Origin: Promethearchaeota archaeon
GTDB lineage: Archaea; Asgardarchaeota; Lokiarchaeia; Sigyniarchaeales; SOKP01
DNA length: 5,990 nucleotides
NCBI GenBank assembly: GCA_019894815.1
Contig: JAGXNU010000132.1
Location: 1-5,990 of the forward strand
Direction: 5' to 3'
How positions within the stretch are numbered: position 1 is the first letter of the stretch; each line of letters opens with the position of its first letter. The notes under the pieces were generated by a model. That model did not search any database. It saw nothing but the letters and a program-made list of their open reading frames with translations, and was not told the origin of the DNA. The position numbers and the translations under genes are program-made. Shown one piece after another: positions 1 through 5,478 of the stretch.

Positions 1-24
1 GCGTCAGATGTGTATAAGAGACAG
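1..24 (+). other. Residual Nextera/Tn5 sequencing adapter (artefact)
   Basis: The first 24 bases match the 3' end of the Illumina Nextera read-1 transposase adapter. Bases 6-24 are the 19-bp engineered Tn5 mosaic end (AGATGTGTATAAGAGACAG), and bases 1-5 (GCGTC) match the read-1 rather than the read-2 adapter arm. The adapter points into the insert, as expected when a tagmented fragment end was not trimmed before assembly. It is not a natural transposon end. It marks an artificial contig edge, and the gene read across it from the right is broken by it. Confidence 0.97.
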
Positions 25-476
25 GGCATCCATCCTGGAACTTCAGCAGTATATTTTAAGTGAAAACCAAATTCACCTTCATCTAAAAAAATCTCATATG
101 TGGGGAATTTCTCATTTGAATAATCAACTTTTATGTAGTTATTTCCGATTTGAACATCTGCTAATTCATGAGATGCTTTAAGATCAGAACGTTTATAATC
201 ATATACATTTTGAATTTTCTCATCATTGGGTTTATATATCGTAATTTCTACTCCTGTCTTCCCAGAACGTTCGTGTTTCGCGCGAAAAAATGCAACTACG
301 GTATACCCATTATCAAGACGAGCATCAAAATACCACCATTCAGAATTTCCCCTTTGTTTCATGTCTATATGAATTGCATCATATTCCGGTTTAAAGACAG
401 TAATCTTTTCATCCTTTCTTCCAGGCCCCGACCAAGCTTCAATAACTTCAGGCTTTTTATTTTTCTTATTTTCCAA
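25..476 (-). CDS. CrtC/AttH-like (hydroxyneurosporene hydratase-type lipocalin fold) protein, 3'-truncated
   Basis: This is an open frame of 150 complete codons from TTG at 476-474 to the adapter junction. An in-frame TAA at 482-480 lies two codons upstream, so the frame cannot start earlier. The only in-frame ATG in the N-terminal part is residue 39. A GGTG motif (488-485) sits 8 nt before the TTG and supports it. The diagnostic segment is EWWYFDARLDNGYTVVAFF at residues 46-64; EWWYF plus a following strand is typical of the CrtC/AttH family (carotenoid 1,2-hydratase and secreted lipocalin-like relatives). The fragment ends at a PGWMP segment, where the family usually continues for another 150 or more residues. 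There is no signal peptide; the N-terminus is lysine-rich and hydrophilic, suggesting a cytoplasmic protein. It is the last visible gene of the minus-strand operon, 38 nt after the SCP2-like gene. CrtC hydrates carotenoid double bonds, but many relatives have no known activity, so carotenoid chemistry is not claimed. The frame stays open through the adapter, but those residues are artefactual. Confidence 0.8.
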
Positions 477-484
477 TTTTTATA

Positions 485-488
485 CACC
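485..488 (-). promoter_or_regulatory. Ribosome binding site GGTG that supports a TTG start
   Basis: On the minus strand, GGTG (complementary to the CACC of the 16S 3' end) lies 8 nt before the TTG at 476-474. The nearby ATG at 490-488 is out of frame with the conserved protein, so the site favours the TTG start. Confidence 0.5.
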
Positions 489-514
489 ATTTATTTTTAT
501 TTCTAATCTAAATA

Positions 515-922
515 TTAATTCTTTAAAAATTCAAAAATGCTTAATAGCGAGAGTAATTTTAAAATTCCTCTCATTTTCACTTTTCTTAATAACCATTTTA
601 TACCTATCCCTACTATTGAGATTCTATTCATAGCCAGCGCGAGAAATATTTGAGAATCCATGGAGAGATATCCATCCCACCCAATCATTTTCTTTTTTAA
701 ATTGGATTCTGGTTTATTTGGCACGCTCTCAACCTTCAAAATACCATGATTAACGGATATAAAGGCGGCATGGTTTAAATTTGAGGCATTTATGAGAAAT
801 TTTCTGTCCAACGTTTTAAATTTCTCTTTAAATTCAAGGTTCTCATTTAGTGGTTCCATTATACTTTTTATTAGACCTGCAAATCCTCTTGCTTTCGGAT
901 CAACTAAACCTGTCTTATCCAT
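515..922 (-). CDS. SCP2 (sterol carrier protein 2)-like domain protein
   Basis: A 135-residue protein that looks like a stand-alone SCP2-fold domain, a fold that binds or carries hydrophobic ligands such as lipids, sterols and acyl-CoAs. The case rests on overall pattern: a strand-like FISVNHGILKVES at residues 54-66; then WDGYLSMDSQIFLALAMNRIS (residues 82-102), which resembles the helix where SCP2 proteins place their 'd...l..l..G' element; then KVKMRGILKLLSLLSIFEFL (residues 114-133), resembling the closing 'G.i.v.G....ll.l..lf' element. The length is close to the usual 100-130 residues. There is no signal peptide, and the hydrophobic C-terminus is amphipathic rather than clearly membrane-spanning. 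The ATG at 922-920 is preceded by GAGTGAT with 4 nt spacing. It follows the upstream flavoprotein gene by 34 nt and precedes the CrtC/AttH-like gene by 38 nt, so co-transcription is likely. A role in presenting a hydrophobic substrate to the oxidoreductases is inference. The sequence is divergent, and a profile search should confirm the family. Confidence 0.65.
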   Translation of the reverse strand: MDKTGLVDPKARGFAGLIKSIMEPLNENLEFKEKFKTLDRKFLINASNLNHAAFISVNHGILKVESVPNKPESNLKKKMIGWDGYLSMDSQIFLALAMNRISIVGIGIKWLLRKVKMRGILKLLSLLSIFEFLKN

Positions 923-956
923 TTATATCACTCGTTTCAAATTCTAATAATTTCTA

Positions 957-2516
957 CTATTTTGCGCTAATATAAAATCCCGAATCAGCAATTCCATTTG
1001 GATCAAATGCTTTCTTTATTTTTCTTAACCATATATGATAATTCATCATTTCAGGACCGAACAAATCATGCATTTTATCCCCCTCAACGAAAAATGGCGC
1101 TCCAAGGTGTTTTATTAAATCAAATTGATGATTCTCTTCCATGTTTTCAGCCATTCCCTTAACACTTTTCTCATCCGTTTGATCAAACATTGTAGGAGAT
1201 TCGATATGGAAGTAATGTCCTGATTCATAGGAGGTTATCCACACGCCTTCTCCAAAATCATTTCCAATTACTCCTCTTTTTATGTATTTCTTTTTTAAGG
1301 GAATGCTCATCTTAGTTGTCTTTAAACATACTTTTACGGTATCACATTGTCCTTTTGATGATTGAAATCCTCCAGTTGCGATAAAACCATGAAGACCTAA
1401 ATTCGAGCGTAGCGCTTCAGCATAAAATAGGGAATTGGGGTTATATTTACTTCCTATTACATTTTCTAATTTAAAATCTATCATTATCTTGCTCATAACT
1501 TTTTGTTTATATTCAAATTCTCTTTTAGTCCTTGCTGCTATGAGCACTACCAAGGGTACTTTCATTCCAACTATAGGAATTTTGTCTAATAATGATTCAA
1601 TACTGTTAGAAAATATTGCTCCTAAACCATAACTCGAAAGGTGACTGCAAATGAAAGAAATTTCCTCTTCTTCAATTTTTAGAAAAACTTTTTCTAGATG
1701 ATTATAACTTTTACAATCTATCACATATAACTTCATGTAGTCAGGAATTTCAAATTCATAATTGGGTGAAATACCGCTTAATTTAAATTTAGTACTGCAA
1801 GGATATGGAAAGAGTTTAAACGCAACCTTAGTGAATACTCCTATACCTGATTTTGCTCCTGCCCATCCTCGCATGATTCCTCTCAGACTTGGACCGGGAC
1901 CATCTCCAATATACCAGTCTGAGTTATTTTTTAATCCAGTAGATCCTAATTTTAAAATCTCCCCATCCGGTAAAACCCATTCTACGCCCAATACATTTCG
2001 AGCACTGTGTCCCGTATGTGGAGAGGTAAATCCCGGACCATTCATGCTAGTAGCACTTGCTAAAGGAGAAACTTGAGGACCTGCTCCAGGCATGTGAACC
2101 ATCAAGCCAACTTTCATGGTTTCTGCTTGTAATTGTGCTCCACTTACATAGGGTTCTACAACCGCAAAAAGATTTCTTTCATCTATTTTTATGATCTTAT
2201 TCATTCTCCTTAAATCTAATATTACACAATTGTCTGAGGACGGTTGATTCCACGGCCCCAGCCCTGTAGATTGAGCTTTAAATTGAATATTATATTTATT
2301 ACAAATTCTAACAATTTGTTGGACTTCTTCTACATTTGATGGCAATAACACAGCTTTTGGAATCGAAGAAAATGGGAGAGGCTCTTTACCCTCCATGCTG
2401 TTCACAAATTCCATGCACCAATTATATGAATATGCGTTTGTCATTACTTCACCATCATCTACATTTTCAGGACCAACTATCTTCTGAAATTGCTCTAGTA
2501 CTTGTTTTTGTAACAT
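957..2516 (-). CDS. FAD-binding oxidoreductase, PCMH/FAD-linked oxidase type (second flavoprotein subunit)
   Basis: A 519-residue flavoprotein of the vanillyl-alcohol oxidase/PCMH superfamily, probably a subunit of a complex with the upstream Fe-S protein. The FAD-binding domain spans about residues 50-240. It has the entry segment PKAVLLPSNVEEVQQIV (53-69), a glycine-containing phosphate loop AQSTGLGPWNQ (81-91), VILDLRRMNKIIKID (98-112), EPYVSGAQL (121-129), the mid-domain MNGPGFTSPHTGH (158-170), VEWVLPDGE (178-186) and the closing AGAKSGIGVFTKVAFKLFP (219-237). The C-terminal substrate/cap domain ends in FDPNGIADSG (504-513), equivalent to the FDP..NPGK tail of GlcD-like enzymes but without NPGK. 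There is no signal peptide or transmembrane segment, so it is probably cytoplasmic or peripheral. The ATG at 2516-2514 is 2 nt after the stop of the Fe-S gene, and a GGGGAGG site lies inside the end of that gene. The substrate is not recognisable. Full length with both domains suggests an active flavoenzyme rather than a GlcE-like remnant. Confidence 0.9.
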   Translation of the reverse strand: MLQKQVLEQFQKIVGPENVDDGEVMTNAYSYNWCMEFVNSMEGKEPLPFSSIPKAVLLPSNVEEVQQIVRICNKYNIQFKAQSTGLGPWNQPSSDNCVILDLRRMNKIIKIDERNLFAVVEPYVSGAQLQAETMKVGLMVHMPGAGPQVSPLASATSMNGPGFTSPHTGHSARNVLGVEWVLPDGEILKLGSTGLKNNSDWYIGDGPGPSLRGIMRGWAGAKSGIGVFTKVAFKLFPYPCSTKFKLSGISPNYEFEIPDYMKLYVIDCKSYNHLEKVFLKIEEEEISFICSHLSSYGLGAIFSNSIESLLDKIPIVGMKVPLVVLIAARTKREFEYKQKVMSKIMIDFKLENVIGSKYNPNSLFYAEALRSNLGLHGFIATGGFQSSKGQCDTVKVCLKTTKMSIPLKKKYIKRGVIGNDFGEGVWITSYESGHYFHIESPTMFDQTDEKSVKGMAENMEENHQFDLIKHLGAPFFVEGDKMHDLFGPEMMNYHIWLRKIKKAFDPNGIADSGFYISAK

Positions 2517-2518
2517 TG

Positions 2519-3829
2519 TTAAGCAGCCTCCCCTAGTATTTGCTTTAATTTCTCAGGCTCCAAACCCAAAGCCATCATTAATAATTCACTAATATCAAAA
2601 TACTTTAATTTTGAACCCCTCGAATTTATTCCATCTTGTAAATTTGTAGAACAAAATGGGCACGCTGATACTATTATTTCTGCGCCAGTGTCTTCTGCTT
2701 CTTCAATTCTTAATTTTGCGGTATTAACCGCCATTTCAGGAAATGCAGATTTCACACCACCACCAGCTCCACAGCAGTATGCATATTCTCTAATTCTTTC
2801 CATTTCTACAAACGTTAATCCAGGAATTTTCTTCAAGATGCTCCTTGGAGGTTCATAAATTCCTCCTTTTCCCGTTTTTTTAGGTTTAGGAGGTATGTTG
2901 ATCGATATTAATGGCATTATTTGGACCTCGTCCCCATCCCATTGTTCATATCTCTCTGCATTTCTTCCTAAATGGCACGGATCGTGATAAGTTACTTTTA
3001 AAGGTATTTCTTTGGTCAGCTTTAATCTACCTGCTTCAAGTAATTCGCTAAAAAATTCTACAGTATGAAGTACTTTAAATTCATAATCTCGATACAAGGG
3101 ATAATCAACCTTAAATGTATCATAACATCCAGCACAGCTGAATATAACAGTTTCTATCTCTTTCGATTCAATAACATCAAGATTTTTATTTAGTACCTGT
3201 CTAAAAGTATTTATTTCCCCTACTCTCAATATAGGACTACCACAACAATATTCTTCATCAGATAAAATATTAAACGGTACTCCTGCCTCATTCATTATCC
3301 TAGCGGCAGCTATTGCCATTTCTTTTCTCCTATAAGAAGAAGTACATCCAACATAATAGAGGACTTTAGCATTAGGATCAATTTGGATATCATCGGGTAG
3401 CCATTCGATTCTATTTTCATGAGGTTCGTTATATGGATTATTATGTTTTTTAACAGCTTGAATGTATGCTTCCTGTTTTGGCATTGGACCATACCCGGCG
3501 TCAACTAATTTTTCCCTTAGCCTCATTATGATCTCTAAAGGTTCTAATGTATTGAGAAATTTACAAGCAATGGCACAGTTACCACATTCAGTACATTTAT
3601 AAACAATATCACGTAATTCCTCAGAAGGCTTAATCCTATCCATCTCTAATGTTAACGCTAATATTATCTTTCCCCCACCACTATAAGGATGGAAATTATA
3701 GAGATCAATTGCTGGGCAAGCTGTTGCGTATTTCTGACTTTTAATCTGAACTTGCGGTATCCATTTGCAAATTGAACATCTTAAACAGCGCTTTATCATC
3801 ATTTGATATTCTTCTTCGTTTAACTGCAT
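2519..3829 (-). CDS. Fe-S oxidoreductase with two N-terminal cluster sites and two CCG domains (GlcF/HdrD-like)
   Basis: A 436-residue electron-transfer protein. Numbering here starts at the ATG at 3829. The N-terminal ferredoxin-like part has an unusual first motif, C15-X2-C18-X2-C21-X16-C38-P, and a normal second motif, C79-X2-C82-X2-C85-X3-C89. Two CCG (cysteine-rich) domains follow: C162...C195-C196-G...C232-X2-C235, and C285...C352-C353-G-A-G-G-G...C390-P-F-C393. This order is known from the HdrD and GlcF families, where CCG domains bind an unusual Fe-S cluster or carry out disulfide/quinone-linked electron transfer. The second CCG domain has an insertion of about 30 residues between CHLGR and YEPPR. 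No membrane segments are seen. The start is uncertain: GTG at 3838, ATG at 3832 and ATG at 3829 are in frame. AGGTGA at 3840-3835 overlaps the GTG and is best spaced (5 nt) for 3829. The gene sits between two flavoprotein genes, matching a GlcD-GlcF-GlcE layout, so it probably takes electrons from both. The acceptor is unknown. Confidence 0.93.
   Translation of the reverse strand: MQLNEEEYQMMIKRCLRCSICKWIPQVQIKSQKYATACPAIDLYNFHPYSGGGKIILALTLEMDRIKPSEELRDIVYKCTECGNCAIACKFLNTLEPLEIIMRLREKLVDAGYGPMPKQEAYIQAVKKHNNPYNEPHENRIEWLPDDIQIDPNAKVLYYVGCTSSYRRKEMAIAAARIMNEAGVPFNILSDEEYCCGSPILRVGEINTFRQVLNKNLDVIESKEIETVIFSCAGCYDTFKVDYPLYRDYEFKVLHTVEFFSELLEAGRLKLTKEIPLKVTYHDPCHLGRNAERYEQWDGDEVQIMPLISINIPPKPKKTGKGGIYEPPRSILKKIPGLTFVEMERIREYAYCCGAGGGVKSAFPEMAVNTAKLRIEEAEDTGAEIIVSACPFCSTNLQDGINSRGSKLKYFDISELLMMALGLEPEKLKQILGEAA
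2527..2533 (-). promoter_or_regulatory. Shine-Dalgarno GGGGAGG for the second flavoprotein gene
   Basis: Read on the minus strand, GGGGAGG lies 10 nt before the ATG at 2516. It is embedded in the last codons of the upstream Fe-S protein gene, which indicates translation from a shared transcript. Confidence 0.7.
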
Positions 3830-3834
3830 CATTT

Positions 3835-3840
3835 TCACCT
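3835..3840 (-). promoter_or_regulatory. Shine-Dalgarno AGGTGA that decides the Fe-S gene start
   Basis: Read on the minus strand, AGGTGA lies directly after the stop of the upstream flavoprotein gene (TAA at 3844-3842). It is 2 nt before the ATG at 3832 and 5 nt before the ATG at 3829. A GTG start at 3838 would consume the site itself and is therefore unlikely. Confidence 0.65.
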
Positions 3841-3841
3841 A

Positions 3842-5317
3842 TTACTCGTCAAAACAGAGAACTCCCGGATTTAAAACGTTTTTTGGGTCAAAAATACTTT
3901 TTACTTTCCTTAATGCAATAGAAGTTTCTTCGATATGTCTAGCATACACTTCTTTTGCCCAATAACCGTATGGACGATTAAAGAATGCCCCACTATCCAT
4001 TAAATCAATACTGATTTCATTAAATTTTCCTTGAAGATCCTTTGTTTCTTTTTCATTTTTTGAATCATAATATAAGTCAAATTCACAATGGTATGAAGTA
4101 CCTTGATTAATTGGTTGAAAATAAATACCTAAATTTTCTGGGTACTTCAATTCTACCTTTTTTATATAATTAGAGATATTTTCAAAATTGCTGATAAAGA
4201 AAATGTCTTGATAACTGCACTTATATCTTGTTCTCCACGGCTCGGAAGTATAATTATTTGTACATTCTAATATTTCATTTCTATCAATTAGATTAGAACT
4301 TTCAAGATGTTCAAGATTAGAGTCTCCCATGAGATCATTGATATCACCTTCGAGATAATTTAACTTATCATTGGTTAAATCCCCTCTACCAGCTAAAATA
4401 TAAATTAAATTCCATTTCAAGAGGGAGTTAGCTAAATCCTCTATCTCGTTTCTTGTTTTTTTAACCAAACATGCTAAATTTAGATTATTTAAAATGAATG
4501 TTTCATCACATAATCTATATTTAACAAGCTTTTGTTGAAAGTCTAATAATTCTTCGATATTATTGGAATGATAATGGAAGACTTTTTGCACTGTAGGAAC
4601 TAATTCTAATTTCAAAGTAGCCCATGTGACGATTCCTAAACTACCCTGGGCTCCTTGTATCACTCTATAGGGGCTAAATTGGGTCGGTCCCATGGGGTTC
4701 ACATGAGCTTGACCAACTTTCTTTTGTTGAGAAAGTGTTCCTGGTCCTGCAGCTGTTCCCGTTCTAAATAAATCTCCTGTTCCAAATACCACTTCTGTAC
4801 ATAAAAGGGGATCGGAAGTATCCCAGTGATAACGTGGAATTATAATTGGCTCTCGTTCAAGAACACTCGTGAGCACTGACTTTGTTCCAGTTGGATATAA
4901 AGGTAATAATAATCTTAAACTTTTTTTTCGAAGTTTAGGAATTAATTCTTCAAATGTAACTCCTGGTTCAATCATTACAACTCGATTCTTCTTATCAATA
5001 GAGATAACCTTGCGCATTTTAGTAAGATTCATGATAATGCTATTATCTTTTCTAGGAATTGTATCTCCATGATGTCTATATTTTGAACTTGAGCTTACTG
5101 GAATTATAGAAAATTCCATTTGATTAGCAAGTTTTATAATTTTAACTACTTCTTGAGTCTTTGAAGGCCAAGTTATTAAATTAGGGCTATTTCCTTTAAA
5201 AAAACTCATATCGTTTGAATATAGCTTTAAATTTTGGGGATCTATTGTAATATTTTTAGAGCCACAAATTTTTGCTAAAGAGTGAAATAAAGTGTCTTCT
5301 GATTCATAATCATTCAT
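3842..5317 (-). CDS. GlcD-like FAD-binding oxidoreductase (first flavoprotein subunit)
   Basis: A 491-residue flavoprotein, numbered from the ATG at 5317, and the first gene of the operon. The PCMH-type FAD domain spans about residues 40-245: TWPSKTQEVVKIIKLA (49-64), a loop PVSSSSKYRHHGDTIP (73-88) where most relatives have a glycine-rich loop, IIMNLTKMRKVISID (94-108), EPGVTFEEL (117-125), LEREP (153-157), DPLLCTEVVFGTGDLFRTG (169-187), AAGPGT (189-194) and QGAQGSLGIVTWA (221-233). The C-terminal domain carries NRPYGYW (447-453) and ends in FDPKNVLNPG (476-485), the hallmark tail of GlcD/FAD-oxidase C proteins. There is no signal peptide or membrane segment. An in-frame TTG at 5332 would add five residues. 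I prefer the ATG, but both are weakly supported: only GGAT (5330-5327) lies upstream as a possible binding site. The stop is 12 nt before the Fe-S gene start. Pairing with a CCG Fe-S protein supports a 2-hydroxyacid- or alcohol-type dehydrogenase complex, but the substrate is not identifiable from sequence. Confidence 0.9.
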   Translation of the reverse strand: MNDYESEDTLFHSLAKICGSKNITIDPQNLKLYSNDMSFFKGNSPNLITWPSKTQEVVKIIKLANQMEFSIIPVSSSSKYRHHGDTIPRKDNSIIMNLTKMRKVISIDKKNRVVMIEPGVTFEELIPKLRKKSLRLLLPLYPTGTKSVLTSVLEREPIIIPRYHWDTSDPLLCTEVVFGTGDLFRTGTAAGPGTLSQQKKVGQAHVNPMGPTQFSPYRVIQGAQGSLGIVTWATLKLELVPTVQKVFHYHSNNIEELLDFQQKLVKYRLCDETFILNNLNLACLVKKTRNEIEDLANSLLKWNLIYILAGRGDLTNDKLNYLEGDINDLMGDSNLEHLESSNLIDRNEILECTNNYTSEPWRTRYKCSYQDIFFISNFENISNYIKKVELKYPENLGIYFQPINQGTSYHCEFDLYYDSKNEKETKDLQGKFNEISIDLMDSGAFFNRPYGYWAKEVYARHIEETSIALRKVKSIFDPKNVLNPGVLCFDE

Positions 5318-5332
5318 ATGAAAAATATCCAA

Positions 5333-5357
5333 AAAAAATGTTAACTTTACATTTTTT
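5333..5357. repeat. Inverted repeat with 9-bp arms beside the operon start
   Basis: AAAAAATGT (5333-5341) and ACATTTTTT (5349-5357) are perfect reverse complements around a 7-bp spacer, TAACTTT. The element lies between the TATA-like boxes and the first codons of the operon, so it could be an operator or a 5' hairpin. The A/T runs make a chance match possible. Confidence 0.45.
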
Positions 5358-5372
5358 AATATAAAGATATTT
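5358..5372. repeat. Direct repeat copy 1 of a 15-bp partly palindromic element
   Basis: AATATAAAGATATTT occurs here and again, identically, 26 bp further right. Its core AATAT-AAAG-ATATT is an inverted repeat, as in sites for dimeric regulators. Read on the minus strand it contains the TATA-like TTTATATT. Confidence 0.6.
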
Positions 5373-5383
5373 TGTTAAATTTA

Positions 5384-5398
5384 AATATAAAGATATTT
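5384..5398. repeat. Direct repeat copy 2 of a 15-bp partly palindromic element
   Basis: This is the second identical copy of AATATAAAGATATTT. Counting the flanks, TTTnAATATAAAGATATTT is shared by both copies. The 26-bp period places the two copies about two and a half helical turns apart. Confidence 0.6.
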
Positions 5399-5466
5399 CA
5401 ATTGGAAGTGAGGATTTTAAATTCTAATCCTTCTTAATAAATTTTAAATTTTAATGAAAAGAAAAA

Positions 5467-5471
5467 AAGGA
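5467..5471 (+). promoter_or_regulatory. Shine-Dalgarno AAGGA for the hydrolase gene
   Basis: The AAGGA in AAAAAGGAAG ends 7 nt before the ATG at 5479. The spacing is good and it supports this start. Confidence 0.65.
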
Positions 5472-5478
5472 AGTTATA

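Larger units (their letters stand above)
5318..5478. promoter_or_regulatory. Divergent AT-rich promoter region
   Basis: This 161-bp region separates the minus-strand operon from the plus-strand hydrolase gene and must hold both promoters. On the minus strand, TTTATATT occurs at 5365-5358 and again at 5391-5384. Either resembles an archaeal TATA box, and the first would place transcription start about 25 nt downstream, near 5335, giving a very short leader. On the plus strand, TTTAAATATAA (5380-5390) and TTTTAAATTT (5442-5451) are TATA-like candidates. In sequence this AT-rich such boxes arise easily, so the exact promoters are uncertain, and bacterial -35/-10 pairs cannot be excluded. Confidence 0.5.

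Noticed and set aside
1..24. Tn5/IS50-like transposon end at the left edge
   Set aside because: The match is to the engineered hyperactive mosaic end plus the Nextera read-1 arm, and it sits exactly at the contig edge. This is library adapter, not a natural insertion sequence.
168..506. Plus-strand open frame of 112 codons
   Set aside because: It lies antisense to the CrtC/AttH-like frame, which has a recognisable family motif. The plus-strand product is a low-complexity F/I-rich sequence typical of the reverse of an AT-rich gene.
477..514. Possible terminator between the SCP2-like and CrtC/AttH-like genes
   Set aside because: The gap is AT-rich with T runs but has no convincing GC stem, and the short spacing with a downstream ribosome binding site suggests continued transcription.
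1435..2536. Plus-strand open frames (1435-1632, 1762-2076, 2336-2536) opposite the second flavoprotein
   Set aside because: They are short and without recognisable domains, and are fully explained as antisense shadows of a gene with clear FAD-domain motifs.
3310..3504. Minus-strand 64-codon frame inside the Fe-S gene
   Set aside because: It is in an alternative frame within the conserved Fe-S protein coding sequence and has no domain or ribosome binding site support.
4869..5072. Plus-strand 67-codon frame opposite the first flavoprotein
   Set aside because: It is antisense to the conserved FAD-binding domain and has no independent support.
5436..5456. ATTTTAAATTTTAA palindromic stretch as a specific operator
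   Set aside because: Such A/T-only self-complementary runs are expected by chance in this composition. It is retained only as a weak TATA-like candidate.
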